NCBI RefSeq assembly: GCF_003600895.1
Contig: NZ_QYRP01000002.1
Span: forward strand, 3,100,001-3,164,000
Length of the DNA stretch: 64,000 bases
DNA from: Nocardioides cavernaquae
GTDB taxonomy: Bacteria; Actinomycetota; Actinomycetes; Propionibacteriales; Nocardioidaceae
Direction: 5' to 3'
Both the position numbers and the translations under genes were made by a program. This document shows, piece after piece, positions 29,391 through 37,102 of this stretch. The notes under the pieces are model-generated. The model was given only the letters and a program-made list of their open reading frames with translations. It was not told the DNA's origin and did not search any database. Positions within the stretch are counted from its first letter, which is position 1; every line of letters starts with the position of its first letter.

Positions 29391-31079
29391 GTGACTGCCC
29401 CCTCCGGGCCCCTCGGACCCACCGACGCCGTGCTGGTCGAGCGCGTCCTGGCGGCCGATCGGGAGGCATTCGCGCAGGTCTACGACCGCTACGGCGGCAA
29501 GCTCTTCGACTTCGCCTACTCCATGCTGCGGCATCGCGAGGACGCCTCGGATGCGGTGGCGGACAGCTTCATCCTCTTCGCGGAACGACTCCCCCAGCTG
29601 CGCGAACCCGACCGTCTGCGGCCGTGGCTCTACGCGATCGTGCGCAGCGAGTGCCTCCGGCGGCTGAAGGCCCGCAAGCGGGTCGCCTACGGCGGCGAGG
29701 AGCAGCTGATCGAGATGGCTGACGACGCGATCTCCCCCGACCAGTACGCCGAGCAGTCAGCGCTGCGCGACCTCGTCTGGGACGCGGCCGCCGGTCTGGC
29801 CGAGCGTGACCGGGCACTGCTCGACCTTCACCTGCGCCAGGGCCTCGAGGGCGCAGAGCTGGGCGAGGCGATGGGCACGACCGCAGCCAACGCCTACGTG
29901 ATGCTCAACCGGCTGCGCGCGCAGGTCGAGCGGTCCCTCGGCGCCCTGCTGATCGCGCGCCTCGGCCGCGACGACTGCCCTGATCTCTCCGAGCTGTTGC
30001 GCGACTGGGACGGCTCCTTCTCCGTGCTGGTGCGCAAGCGGGTCGCACGTCACGTCGACAACTGCTCCGTCTGCGCCGTCCTGCGGCGCACGATGGTCAG
30101 CCCGTGGGCGCTGCTTGCCTCGGTGCCCGTCTTCGTCGCACCCGCTGCCCTGCGCGACCGGGTCCTGGAGACCCGGCTCGTTGCCCACACGGCGCCGGCC
30201 GACGGAAGCGCCGCGGCCGGGGTCCCGGCTGCGGGCCCGGACGCCACCGCGCGACGGGGCGGATGGCTCTCGGATGCACGGTTCCCGGCACTCGTCGGTG
30301 CACTCGGCATCCTGCTGCTCCTCGGCGGAGTGATCCGTTGGGCCTGGGCCGAGGACGCCCTGCCCGGGCTCGCCCCGGCGCCGTCGCTCTCCGCCCAGGG
30401 CCTCGCCGTCGAGCCGACGCTCTTCCCGAAGGGCACGCCCACTGGGGCAGCCTCGACGAGCGCAACGCCCACGCCGTCCGCCACCTCGATCGCACCGGCC
30501 CCGGCAGTGCTGACCGTCTCGACCGGTTCGATCGACCTCGGGCGCCGCGCCACCAGCGGATCGGTCGTCGTCGGCAACGACGGAGGCGAGCCGCTGTCGT
30601 GGACCGCCACGACCTCCGTCGACTGGATCAGCGTCGCGCCTGCCTCGGGCGAGCTCGACGGCGGCGCGACGGCCACCCTCGCGATCACCGCCGACCGGAG
30701 CCGTCTGCCCGAGGGCAGGTCCACCGGGTCCGTCGTGATCTCGGGTGCCGACCAGAGCCGCACCGTGACGATCACCGCCACCGAGGAGCACAACCCCGTC
30801 GTGGGCGCACCGACGACCGGCGCCAACCCCTCCTGCCAGGTGCCCGTCACGGCCTCCGTCTCCGACGAGAGCGGTCTCGACTCGGTCACGCTCTTCTGGT
30901 CCGGGCCGAGCGGCAAGGGCCAGGTCGCGATGAGCGGCTCGGGCAGCCGGTGGTCGGCCGAGATCAGTCCCGTCAACGTGGGCGGCAACATCACGATGTA
31001 CGTCGTCGCGCGCGACACCCGCGGCAACACGGCCACCGGTCCATCGCGCACGATCTACGTGAATCCCTGCCCTGGCTGA
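29391..31079 (+). CDS. Membrane-anchored ECF sigma factor with zinc motif and BACON/Ig-like ectodomain
   Basis: 562 residues. Residues 10-95 are sigma region 2 (YDRYGGKLFDFAYSMLRHRE, RPWLYAIVRSECLRRL), 125-185 sigma region 4 (LAERDRALLDLHLRQGLEGA). Then H221-x3-C225-x2-C228 resembles the zinc-binding centre of anti-sigma factors. One transmembrane helix lies at about 298-316. The outside part has a Pro/Ser/Thr linker (320-372), a BACON-like beta-sandwich (about 390-463, DWISVAPASGELDGGATATL) and a second beta domain with C482 and C560. It is thus sigma, tether and sensor in one chain. How it would reach RNA polymerase (release by proteolysis, or action while tethered) is unknown. GTG start; an in-frame TAG nine bases upstream fixes it. 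Sortase and surface-protein genes follow. Confidence 0.85.
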   Translation: MTAPSGPLGPTDAVLVERVLAADREAFAQVYDRYGGKLFDFAYSMLRHREDASDAVADSFILFAERLPQLREPDRLRPWLYAIVRSECLRRLKARKRVAYGGEEQLIEMADDAISPDQYAEQSALRDLVWDAAAGLAERDRALLDLHLRQGLEGAELGEAMGTTAANAYVMLNRLRAQVERSLGALLIARLGRDDCPDLSELLRDWDGSFSVLVRKRVARHVDNCSVCAVLRRTMVSPWALLASVPVFVAPAALRDRVLETRLVAHTAPADGSAAAGVPAAGPDATARRGGWLSDARFPALVGALGILLLLGGVIRWAWAEDALPGLAPAPSLSAQGLAVEPTLFPKGTPTGAASTSATPTPSATSIAPAPAVLTVSTGSIDLGRRATSGSVVVGNDGGEPLSWTATTSVDWISVAPASGELDGGATATLAITADRSRLPEGRSTGSVVISGADQSRTVTITATEEHNPVVGAPTTGANPSCQVPVTASVSDESGLDSVTLFWSGPSGKGQVAMSGSGSRWSAEISPVNVGGNITMYVVARDTRGNTATGPSRTIYVNPCPG

Positions 31080-31095
31080 GGATTCGCCGAGTTAC

Positions 31096-31127
31096 TGCAA
31101 GGTTGAGGGGCGCATCGCACTCCTACT
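31096..31127 (+). promoter_or_regulatory. ECF-type promoter candidate of the sortase gene
   Basis: TGCAAGG (31096-31102), 17 bases, CTCCTACT (31120-31127), 17 bases after the sigma stop codon and 31 bases before the sortase ATG. Identical blocks and spacing to the sites at 29276 and 31850. A small CGTGA/TCACG dyad follows directly. Confidence 0.78.
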
Positions 31128-31158
31128 CGTGAACCCTCACGAGAACGGGAGAACCGCG

Positions 31159-31809
31159 ATGCGCCCCTCAACTGTCACCCTGCGTCACCAAGTCCAGCTG
31201 GCCCTGTCGGCCGCCGTCTTCCTGGTCGGCATCGGCATCGTCCTGCTGGTCTTCTTCCTGGCCGGGCTGAGCCGCTCCGGCTCCCCCGGCATCCTCGGCT
31301 CGCCTGCAGCAGTCGCCCCGGGTGCGGCAGCCGACCCCGTCGTACTCCGGTCGCCGGAGGCGGCCCGCGCCGTCGGGCTTCCGACGGAGGTCGTGATCCC
31401 GGCGATCGGGGTGCGCGAGCGACTCCATCCCGTCGGGCTCAAGCCGGACGGCGCGATGCAGACGCCCGCGTCCGGCGACGCCGGCTGGTTCAGCCGCGGC
31501 CCGCGTCCTGGTGCACCCGGTCCAGCGGTCGTCCTGGCCCACGTGCACGGCCGCTACGGCGACGACGTCTTCACCCGGCTGCACGAGCTCCGAGCGGGCG
31601 ACCGGGTGACTGTCCGGCGCACGGACGGCACCTCGACCTTCGTCGTCACCGGCCAGGAGCTGGTGGCCAAGGAGGCCCTTCCCTACGACCGGATCTGGAA
31701 CGACACCGACGACCCGGTCCTCCGTCTGATCACGTGCGGCGGGACGCCCGACCCGGCCACCGGCCGCTACCCGGCCAACACGATCGTCTACGCCCGACTG
31801 GCCCGCTGA
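31159..31809 (+). CDS. Sortase, class F-like
   Basis: 216 residues from the ATG at 31159; GGGAG lies about eight bases upstream, and the in-frame GTG at 31129 lies at the promoter, so it is rejected. N-terminal membrane helix (ALSAAVFLVGIGIVLLVFFL, about 14-36), extracytoplasmic catalytic domain with His128 in LAHVHG, Cys193 in RLITCGG and a C-terminal Arg (NTIVYAR). These are the catalytic triad residues of sortases. Length and ITCGG pattern fit class F, widespread in actinobacteria. It should cleave a sorting signal and attach the protein to the envelope; the neighbouring Pro-rich protein is the obvious substrate candidate. Confidence 0.9.
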   Translation: MRPSTVTLRHQVQLALSAAVFLVGIGIVLLVFFLAGLSRSGSPGILGSPAAVAPGAAADPVVLRSPEAARAVGLPTEVVIPAIGVRERLHPVGLKPDGAMQTPASGDAGWFSRGPRPGAPGPAVVLAHVHGRYGDDVFTRLHELRAGDRVTVRRTDGTSTFVVTGQELVAKEALPYDRIWNDTDDPVLRLITCGGTPDPATGRYPANTIVYARLAR

Positions 31810-31849
31810 CCTGCGGAAACAACTTCCGAAAAAACTTTCCGGAAAAAGG

Positions 31850-31881
31850 TGCAAGGACTCGAGGGGCCTGTTGCTCCTACT
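31850..31881 (+). promoter_or_regulatory. ECF-type promoter candidate of the Pro-rich surface-protein gene
   Basis: TGCAAGG (31850-31856), 17 bases, CTCCTACT (31874-31881), 40 bases before the ATG at 31922. Third copy of the shared motif. Just upstream (31812-31848) is an A/T-richer stretch with TTCCG/CGGAA dyads that may end sortase transcription. Confidence 0.78.
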
Positions 31882-31921
31882 TCCGAAGCCACCAAACCAG
31901 CCCCCTCAAGGAGAACCAGCC

Positions 31922-32509
31922 ATGAAGACCATGATCCGCAACCTCGCCGTCGCCGCCCCGCTCGCCTTCGCCACCCTGACGATGGCTCCGGTCCCCGCCT
32001 TCGCCACCGACCCGGTGATCGTCCTCCCGCCGTCCGAGCCCGACCCGGCCCCGATGGACATCGCGATCCCGAAGCCCGAGCCGGTCCAGCCGCAGGGTCC
32101 CGACCAGGTCGCGCAGCCGGAGCCCGGCCCGGTCCAGCCCGACGGCCCGGACGAGATCGCCCAGCCCGAGCCCGGCCCCGTGCAGCCTGACGGCCCCGAC
32201 GACATCGCCCAGCCCGAGCCCGGCCCGGTCCAGCCCGACGGCCCGGACGACCTGACCAACCCGGAGCCGGAGCCGACCCACCCGACGGACCCGTCCGGCG
32301 ACGACAGCACCGACGAGGCGCCCAGCAGCGCCGACGAGCCGACCTTCGAGCAGGTGGACGTCCCCACCCGGATCGACACCGGCGCCGCAGCCGTCGACAG
32401 CAACGACAACCAGGACCTGGCCCTCGCGTTCCTGCTCGCCGGTGGCGCGCTGGTCACCGTCTCCGGCGCCGCCTTCGTGGCCCGCAACCGGGCGCGTCGT
32501 ACCTCCTGA
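31922..32509 (+). CDS. Pro-rich repeat surface protein with non-canonical sorting signal
   Basis: 195 residues from the ATG at 31922 (AAGGAG nine bases upstream). Signal peptide 1-28 (RNLAVAAPLAFATLTMAPVP, AFA cleavage). Residues 51-112 contain three identical-length 16-residue repeats of the type QPEPGPVQPDGPDDIA plus a degenerate first copy: an acidic, extended stalk. Residues 120-148 are Asp/Ser/Thr rich. The end has RIDTG (150-154), a hydrophobic helix (about 167-187) and the basic tail RNRARR: the layout of a sortase substrate, but with RIDTG instead of LPxTG or LAxTG. Without cleavage it would remain a membrane-anchored protein. Function unknown; adjacent to the sortase and preceded by the same promoter motif. 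Confidence 0.82.
   Translation: MKTMIRNLAVAAPLAFATLTMAPVPAFATDPVIVLPPSEPDPAPMDIAIPKPEPVQPQGPDQVAQPEPGPVQPDGPDEIAQPEPGPVQPDGPDDIAQPEPGPVQPDGPDDLTNPEPEPTHPTDPSGDDSTDEAPSSADEPTFEQVDVPTRIDTGAAAVDSNDNQDLALAFLLAGGALVTVSGAAFVARNRARRTS
32114..32257 (+). repeat. 48-base coding tandem repeat (three units)
   Basis: Three consecutive 48-base units encode residues 65-112 of the Pro-rich surface protein (unit QPEPGPVQPDGPD followed by three variable residues). Units differ at synonymous and a few coding positions. In-frame length allows copy-number change without loss of the reading frame. Confidence 0.8.
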
Positions 32510-32532
32510 GGCACGCCACCTCGACACCGCAC

Positions 32533-32577
32533 CCGAAGCCCCGCGCCCCAGCAAACCCCTGGGGCGCGGGGCTTCGG
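32533..32577 (+). terminator. Strong hairpin terminator of the sortase/surface-protein unit
   Basis: Perfect 19-base arms (CCGAAGCCCCGCGCCCCAG and complement) with a seven-base loop CAAACCC, 24 bases after the surface-protein stop codon. No T-run follows, but the stem is very stable. Confidence 0.85.
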
Positions 32578-32626
32578 CGTACTGTCGAAGCACGGAGCCA
32601 ATCAGGCTCTCAATCTGGGAGTCCCC

Positions 32627-32755
32627 ATGGGTGACAAGTCACCGCGTCAGACAGCGTCGAAGAAGTCCGCGAAGTCCATCAAGGAAAAGCGTGCCGAGAA
32701 GCGTGACAAGGGGACCACGGTGAGCGGCATGGAGTCGCTCACCAAGAAGCGCTGA
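32627..32755 (+). CDS. Small basic conserved actinobacterial protein (42 residues)
   Basis: ATG at 32627 with GGGAG six bases upstream. The product opens GDKSPRQTASKKSAKSIKEK and ends MESLTKKR, with 14 Lys/Arg and no hydrophobic segment. I recall close relatives (GDKSP...SKKSGKSIKEKR) scattered through actinobacteria as uncharacterised small proteins; this is from memory. The charge suggests nucleic-acid or ribosome binding, which is inference. Its last 17 bases overlap the end of the convergent HIT gene. Confidence 0.7.
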   Translation: MGDKSPRQTASKKSAKSIKEKRAEKRDKGTTVSGMESLTKKR

Positions 32756-33281
32756 GCAGGTCGCGGGTGTCGGTCATCAGTTGAGGCAGCACCTTGGTGC
32801 GACCGATGATCGGCATGAAGTTCTGGTCGCCCGCCCAGCGGGGCACGACGTGCTGGTGCAGGTGCGCCGCGATGCCGGCGCCCGCGATCGCGCCCTGGTT
32901 CATGCCGATGTTGAACCCCTGCGCGCCCGAGACCGAGCGGATCACCGTCATCGCCTTCTTCGTCAGGTCGGCGATCTCGACCGCCTCCTCCACCGTCGTG
33001 TCGGCGTAGTCCGCGACATGGCGGTAGGGGCAGACCATCAGGTGCCCGGGCGCGTACGGATAGAGATTGAGTACGACGTAGGCGAGCTCGCCGCGGTGGA
33101 CGATCAGCCCGGCCTCGTCGTCCAGAGCCGGGATCCGGCAGAACGGGCACTGCTGCTCCGTGGCGTCATCGGGCTTGGACTCGCCCTTGATGTAGGCCAT
33201 CCGGTGCGGCGTCCACAGCCGTTCGAGGCCGTCCGACTCCCCCACGCCGTCCTGGCGGTGCTCCGCGCCCGAGCCCTCCAT
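32739..33281 (-). CDS. HIT-family nucleotide hydrolase/phosphorylase
   Basis: 180 residues. The histidine-triad motif reads HLHQHVVPRW (about 140-149). An N-terminal CPFCRIP motif with a later His could bind zinc. The family acts on AP4A, AMP-lysine or similar nucleotides. The gene begins five bases after the thrS stop; thrS-HIT-pgsA is a common actinobacterial order, but here pgsA lies 5 kb further on. Its 3' end overlaps the small basic gene. Confidence 0.88.
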   Translation of the reverse strand: MEGSGAEHRQDGVGESDGLERLWTPHRMAYIKGESKPDDATEQQCPFCRIPALDDEAGLIVHRGELAYVVLNLYPYAPGHLMVCPYRHVADYADTTVEEAVEIADLTKKAMTVIRSVSGAQGFNIGMNQGAIAGAGIAAHLHQHVVPRWAGDQNFMPIIGRTKVLPQLMTDTRDLLSASW

Positions 33282-33286
33282 CCGGA

Positions 33287-35296
33287 TCAGACCTGCTCGC
33301 GGCTCGCGACGGCGGCCTGGACGCGGGCGATCGCCTCGTCGATCGGCACGCCGTTGTCCTGGCGGCCGTCGCGGTAACGGAAGGACACCGCACCTGCGGC
33401 GACGTCGTCGTCACCGGCGATCATCATGAACGGCACTTTCTGCAGCTGCGCGTTGCGGATCTTCTTCTGCATCCGGTCGTCGGAGTCGTCGACCTCGACC
33501 CGCAGGCCGAGCGGCGCCATGCGGCGAGCCACGTCGTACAGGTAGTCGACGTGGCGCTCGGCGATCGGGATCGCCTCGACCTGGACCGGCGCGAGCCACG
33601 GCGGCATGGCACCGGCGTAGTGCTCGATGAGCACGCCGAAGAACCGCTCGATGGAGCCGAACTTCGCCGCGTGGATCATCACCGGGCGCTGCTTGGTGCC
33701 GTCGCTGGCGCTGTACTCGAGGCCGAATCGCTCGGGCTGGTTGAAGTCGTACTGGACGGTGCCCATCTGCCAGGTGCGGCCGATGGCGTCCTTCGCCTGG
33801 ACCGAGACCTTGGGGCCGTAGAACGCCGCGCCGCCCGGGTCCGGGACGAGCTCGAGGCCGGTCTCCGCACAGACGTCGGCCAGGACCGCAGTCGCAACGG
33901 CCCAGTCCTCGTCGGAGCCGACGAACTTGTCCGGCTTCGCGTCGTCACGCGTCGAGAGCTCCAGGTAGAAGTCCGTCATGCCGAAGTCGCGGAGCACGCT
34001 GAGCATGAAGTTCAGCAGGTGCTTGACCTCGGCCGGCGCCTGCTCCTTGGTGCAGTAGGAGTGCGAGTCGTCCTGCGCGAAGCCACGCACGCGGGTGAGG
34101 CCGTGGACGACGCCCGACTTCTCGTAGCGGTAGACGTGACCGAACTCGAACAGCCGCAGCGGCAGCTCGCGGTAGGAGCGTCCGCGCGAGGAGAAGATCA
34201 GGTTGTGCATCGGGCAGTTCATCGCCTTGAGCTGGTAGTTCGTGCCCTCGAACTCCATCGGCGGGAACATCGTGTCGGCGTAGTAGGGCAGGTGGCCCGA
34301 GGTGTGGAAGAGGCCGTCCTTGGAGATGTGCGGCGTGCCGACGTAGGAGAAGCCCTCGTCGATGTGGCGCTGGCGGACGTAGTCCTCCATGACCCGCTTG
34401 ATCACGCCGCCCTTGGGGTGGAACACCGGCAGGCCGGAGCCGATCTCGTCCGGGAACGAGAAGAGGTCGAGCTCCTTGCCGAGCTTGCGGTGGTCGCGTC
34501 GCTCAGCCTCCTCGATCATGTGCAGGTGGGCCTCGAGCGCCTCGGCACTCTCCCACGCGGTGCCGTAGACGCGCTGCAGCTGCTTGTTCTTCTCGTCGCC
34601 TCGCCAGTACGCCGCGGCGGAGCGCATCAGCTTGAAGGCCGGGATCCGCTTCGTGGTCGGCAGGTGAGGACCCCGGCAGAGGTCCTTCCAGACGACTCCG
34701 CCGTTGCGGTCGAGGTTGTCGTAGATGGTCAGCTCGCCGGCGCCGACCTCGGCGTCGGCGCCGTCAGCCGCCTCAGCAGCCGAACCCTTGAGGCCGATCA
34801 GCTCGAGCTTGTAGGGCTCGTCGGCCAGCTCGACGCGGGCGTCGTCGTCGTTGGTGACCCGGCGGGAGAACTTCTGGTTCTCCTTGACGATCTTGCGCAT
34901 CCGGGTCTCGAGCTTCTCGAGGTCGGCCGGGGTGAACGGGATCTCGACGTCGAAGTCGTAGTAGAAGCCGTTCTCGATCGGCGGGCCGATGCCGAGCTTC
35001 GCGTCCGGGAAGATGTCCTGCGCGGCCTGCGCGAGCACGTGCGCGGTCGAGTGGCGCAGGATGTCGCGGCCGTCCTTGCTGGCCATCTCGACACCCTCGA
35101 CGACATCACCCTCAGCGAGCTCGTAGGCGAGGTCCTTCAGCGTGGAATCGGTCGGGGCACTGCCTGCCCGGTGACCGATGCGCGCGGCGATGACGTCGGG
35201 CGCATCGGCGAAGAGCTGCCACGCCTTGGTGCCCGTCTCGACGGTCCGCTCCTCCGTCCCGCTTGCGGTGACGATGCTGACCTTGACCTCGGACAC
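33287..35296 (-). CDS. thrS: Threonyl-tRNA synthetase
   Basis: 669 residues. N-terminal TGS domain (about 1-65), editing domain region with [18 protein letters not shown] (His-x3-His, about 82-100) and a later [10 protein letters not shown], catalytic core with the zinc-ligand segment [10 protein letters not shown], motif 2 [15 protein letters not shown] region and a C-terminal anticodon-binding domain from about 565 ([20 protein letters not shown]). GTG start at 35296 with GAGGGAG upstream. No T-box leader is seen, in line with direct initiation. Confidence 0.97.
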   Translation of the reverse strand: MSEVKVSIVTASGTEERTVETGTKAWQLFADAPDVIAARIGHRAGSAPTDSTLKDLAYELAEGDVVEGVEMASKDGRDILRHSTAHVLAQAAQDIFPDAKLGIGPPIENGFYYDFDVEIPFTPADLEKLETRMRKIVKENQKFSRRVTNDDDARVELADEPYKLELIGLKGSAAEAADGADAEVGAGELTIYDNLDRNGGVVWKDLCRGPHLPTTKRIPAFKLMRSAAAYWRGDEKNKQLQRVYGTAWESAEALEAHLHMIEEAERRDHRKLGKELDLFSFPDEIGSGLPVFHPKGGVIKRVMEDYVRQRHIDEGFSYVGTPHISKDGLFHTSGHLPYYADTMFPPMEFEGTNYQLKAMNCPMHNLIFSSRGRSYRELPLRLFEFGHVYRYEKSGVVHGLTRVRGFAQDDSHSYCTKEQAPAEVKHLLNFMLSVLRDFGMTDFYLELSTRDDAKPDKFVGSDEDWAVATAVLADVCAETGLELVPDPGGAAFYGPKVSVQAKDAIGRTWQMGTVQYDFNQPERFGLEYSASDGTKQRPVMIHAAKFGSIERFFGVLIEHYAGAMPPWLAPVQVEAIPIAERHVDYLYDVARRMAPLGLRVEVDDSDDRMQKKIRNAQLQKVPFMMIAGDDDVAAGAVSFRYRDGRQDNGVPIDEAIARVQAAVASREQV

Positions 35297-35374
35297 GAGA
35301 ACTCCCTCGACTGCAGACGTGCGGGATACGGCCCCGCCTCGGTCGGCGATCCTACCGAGGTCTGCGCTCGCCGC

Positions 35375-36055
35375 TCACAGGTCGGGCAGCGTGCGCGTGC
35401 TCACCAGGAGCCGGGCGACCTCGTTGAGCTTGGTGTTGGTCGTCTGCGAGTAGCGGCGGAGCACGTCGAAGGCCTTGCGGTCGTCGAGGTCGAAGCGCTC
35501 CATCAGGATCCCTTGCGCCTGGCCGACCAGCTTGCGCGCATCGATCGCCTGGCTGAGGGACTCCTCCTGACGGGCGGCGGCGAGCGCCACCGACGCGTGC
35601 CGGCCCAGGATCTCCGCGATCGCGACCGAGTCGGGGTCGAAGGCGCGCGGCCGCTCGGCGTACAGGGTGATGACGCCGAGCGTGTGTGCCGCCGTCCAGA
35701 GGCGCACCGAGAGGACACTCCCGACGCCGATCACCGACACCGCCGGCGCCCACTGGGTCCACCTCTTGTCGGAGCTCAGGTCAACCGAGACGATCGTGCG
35801 CTGCTCGCTCACAGCATTGAACGCGGGACCCTCACCGAGGGCAATCTGCAGGCTGTCCGCCTTGTCCGCCAGCACACTCGTCCCGGGGTCGGACTCCTCC
35901 AGCCGGCCGTGGCGTGCCATCAGCACCGAGGCACAGTCACTGCCGACGAGCGCTGGCGCGGACTCCACGAGCAGGTCAACGGTCTCTTCAAATCCGTCCT
36001 GGTCGTGCAGGTCGCGAGCGAGGTGCGCAAACCTCAAAGCCTCGGGTGTGTCCAC
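35375..36055 (-). CDS. GAF-ANTAR sensor/antitermination regulator
   Basis: 226 residues. GAF domain at about 15-155 (ALVGSDCASVLMARHGRLEE, GVGSVLSVRLWTAAHTLGVI) and ANTAR domain at about 165-226 (AIDARKLVGQAQGILMERFD, EVARLLVSTRTL). ANTAR domains bind paired RNA hairpins and prevent transcription termination, so this protein probably links a small-molecule or redox signal to RNA-level control. GTG start at 36055 with AAGGA eight bases upstream. It stands at the border of a stress-response gene cluster. Confidence 0.9.
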   Translation of the reverse strand: MDTPEALRFAHLARDLHDQDGFEETVDLLVESAPALVGSDCASVLMARHGRLEESDPGTSVLADKADSLQIALGEGPAFNAVSEQRTIVSVDLSSDKRWTQWAPAVSVIGVGSVLSVRLWTAAHTLGVITLYAERPRAFDPDSVAIAEILGRHASVALAAARQEESLSQAIDARKLVGQAQGILMERFDLDDRKAFDVLRRYSQTTNTKLNEVARLLVSTRTLPDL

Positions 36056-36180
36056 CGAAGATCCTTCCTGCCTCAGGGAAACATCTCTCTTCCATCATGT
36101 TGCCCTGCGCAAGGAAAGAGCGGTAGACGCCTCACCGGGCCACAGGCGTGAAGGACCGTTTCCGTGGGTACGTGCCTTCC

Positions 36181-36660
36181 ATGACCACGCAGCAGCCCGA
36201 CGCCACGCGCCTCGACCGCAACTGGGACGAACTGCTGCAGGAGCTACGCGTGACGCAGACGGGTGTGCAGCTTCTCTCCGGCTTCCTGCTGACCGTGCCC
36301 TTCTCGAGCCGGTTCGAGGACCTCGACCGGGTCCAGCACGCCACATTCCTCGCGGTGTTCAGCGGTTCGGTGCTCGCCACGGCCCTGCTGGTCGCACCGG
36401 TCGCCTTCCACCGTCTGCTCTTCCGCCAGCACCAGCGGCGCTGGCTGGTCGAGGCGGCCAACCTCTGCGCAAGGGCCGGGCTCACGGTCCTCGCGCTCAC
36501 CACGAGCGGGGTGCTCTTCCTGGTCTACGACCTGGTCGTCCCCCGCGAACTCGCGGCCAGCGCCGGAGCGCTGACCGCGAGCCTGTTCGTGATGCTGTGG
36601 GTTGTCCTGCCGCTGCTGGTGGTCCGCTCACGCGGCGTCGATGCGCTCACGGAGGAGTGA
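36181..36660 (+). CDS. DUF6328-like four-helix membrane protein
   Basis: 159 residues from the ATG at 36181; a GTG at 36148 would add 11 residues, but the family normally begins shortly before the conserved LDRNWDELLQELRVTQTGVQ segment. Four hydrophobic helices follow: LLSGFLLTVPF, FLAVFSGSVLATALLVAPVA, LCARAGLTVLALTTSGVLFL and LFVMLWVVLPLLVV. Function unknown; common in actinobacterial stress loci. Its last 33 bases overlap a convergent small gene. Confidence 0.75.
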   Translation: MTTQQPDATRLDRNWDELLQELRVTQTGVQLLSGFLLTVPFSSRFEDLDRVQHATFLAVFSGSVLATALLVAPVAFHRLLFRQHQRRWLVEAANLCARAGLTVLALTTSGVLFLVYDLVVPRELAASAGALTASLFVMLWVVLPLLVVRSRGVDALTEE

Positions 36661-36864
36661 CTTGGCCTCCTCCGCTCCACGGATCGAGTTCTCCTGGGCA
36701 CGCCTGAACAGGTCGGCGATCTCCTGGTCGCCCGACCTCCGGGCGTCCTCGATGTAGGTCTCGAGGCGGAGCGCATTGCTCAGGCAGACCTCGGTGAACC
36801 AGATCAGGTTGTAGTCCTTGTCTGCCGTTCCGGTCACGATGCCAGCTTCGGTGAGTTGAGCCAT
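36628..36864 (-). CDS. Small helical protein of unknown function (78 residues)
   Basis: ATG at 36864 preceded by AAGGGAAGAG. The product is acidic and fully helical (EAGIVTGTADKDYNLIWFTE, LETYIEDARRSGDQEIADLF, SIRGAEEAKSLLRERI). No membrane segment. Relatives seem to occur next to stress regulators in actinobacteria, from memory. It is last in a minus-strand run with two tiny membrane-protein genes and overlaps the DUF6328-like gene by 33 bases. Confidence 0.7.
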   Translation of the reverse strand: MAQLTEAGIVTGTADKDYNLIWFTEVCLSNALRLETYIEDARRSGDQEIADLFRRAQENSIRGAEEAKSLLRERIDAA

Positions 36865-36899
36865 TGCTCTTCCCTTCATCGACGTGCGGGCTGCATGAG

Positions 36900-37046
36900 T
36901 CACCTGCTGAAGAGGCTCACGCCACCCGGCCCGACGAGCAGGCCGACCACGATCAGGACGATGCCAGCAAGAATCTGGCCCCGGACGAGCGAGACGATCC
37001 CAGCGATCACCAACACCACCGCAATGATCCACAACAACGTATACAT
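36900..37046 (-). CDS. GPGG-motif small membrane protein (48 residues)
   Basis: ATG at 37046 with a strong AGGAGGT eight bases upstream. Two hydrophobic segments (LLWIIAVVLVIAGIVSLVRG and LAGIVLIVVGLLV) end in GPGGVSLF, the hallmark of a family of tiny actinobacterial membrane proteins. Function unknown; likely membrane stress related given the neighbours. Too short to be predicted by many gene finders. Confidence 0.78.
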   Translation of the reverse strand: MYTLLWIIAVVLVIAGIVSLVRGQILAGIVLIVVGLLVGPGGVSLFSR

Positions 37047-37102
37047 GCAAGTACCTCCTGGTTGGAGCGCTTCGGTTCCCCCTGGGTCGCAGGCGCAAAC
37101 CC

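Noticed and set aside
36148..36180. Upstream GTG start for the DUF6328-like protein
   Set aside because: The extra 11 residues do not resemble the family's N-terminus and no ribosome-binding site precedes it.
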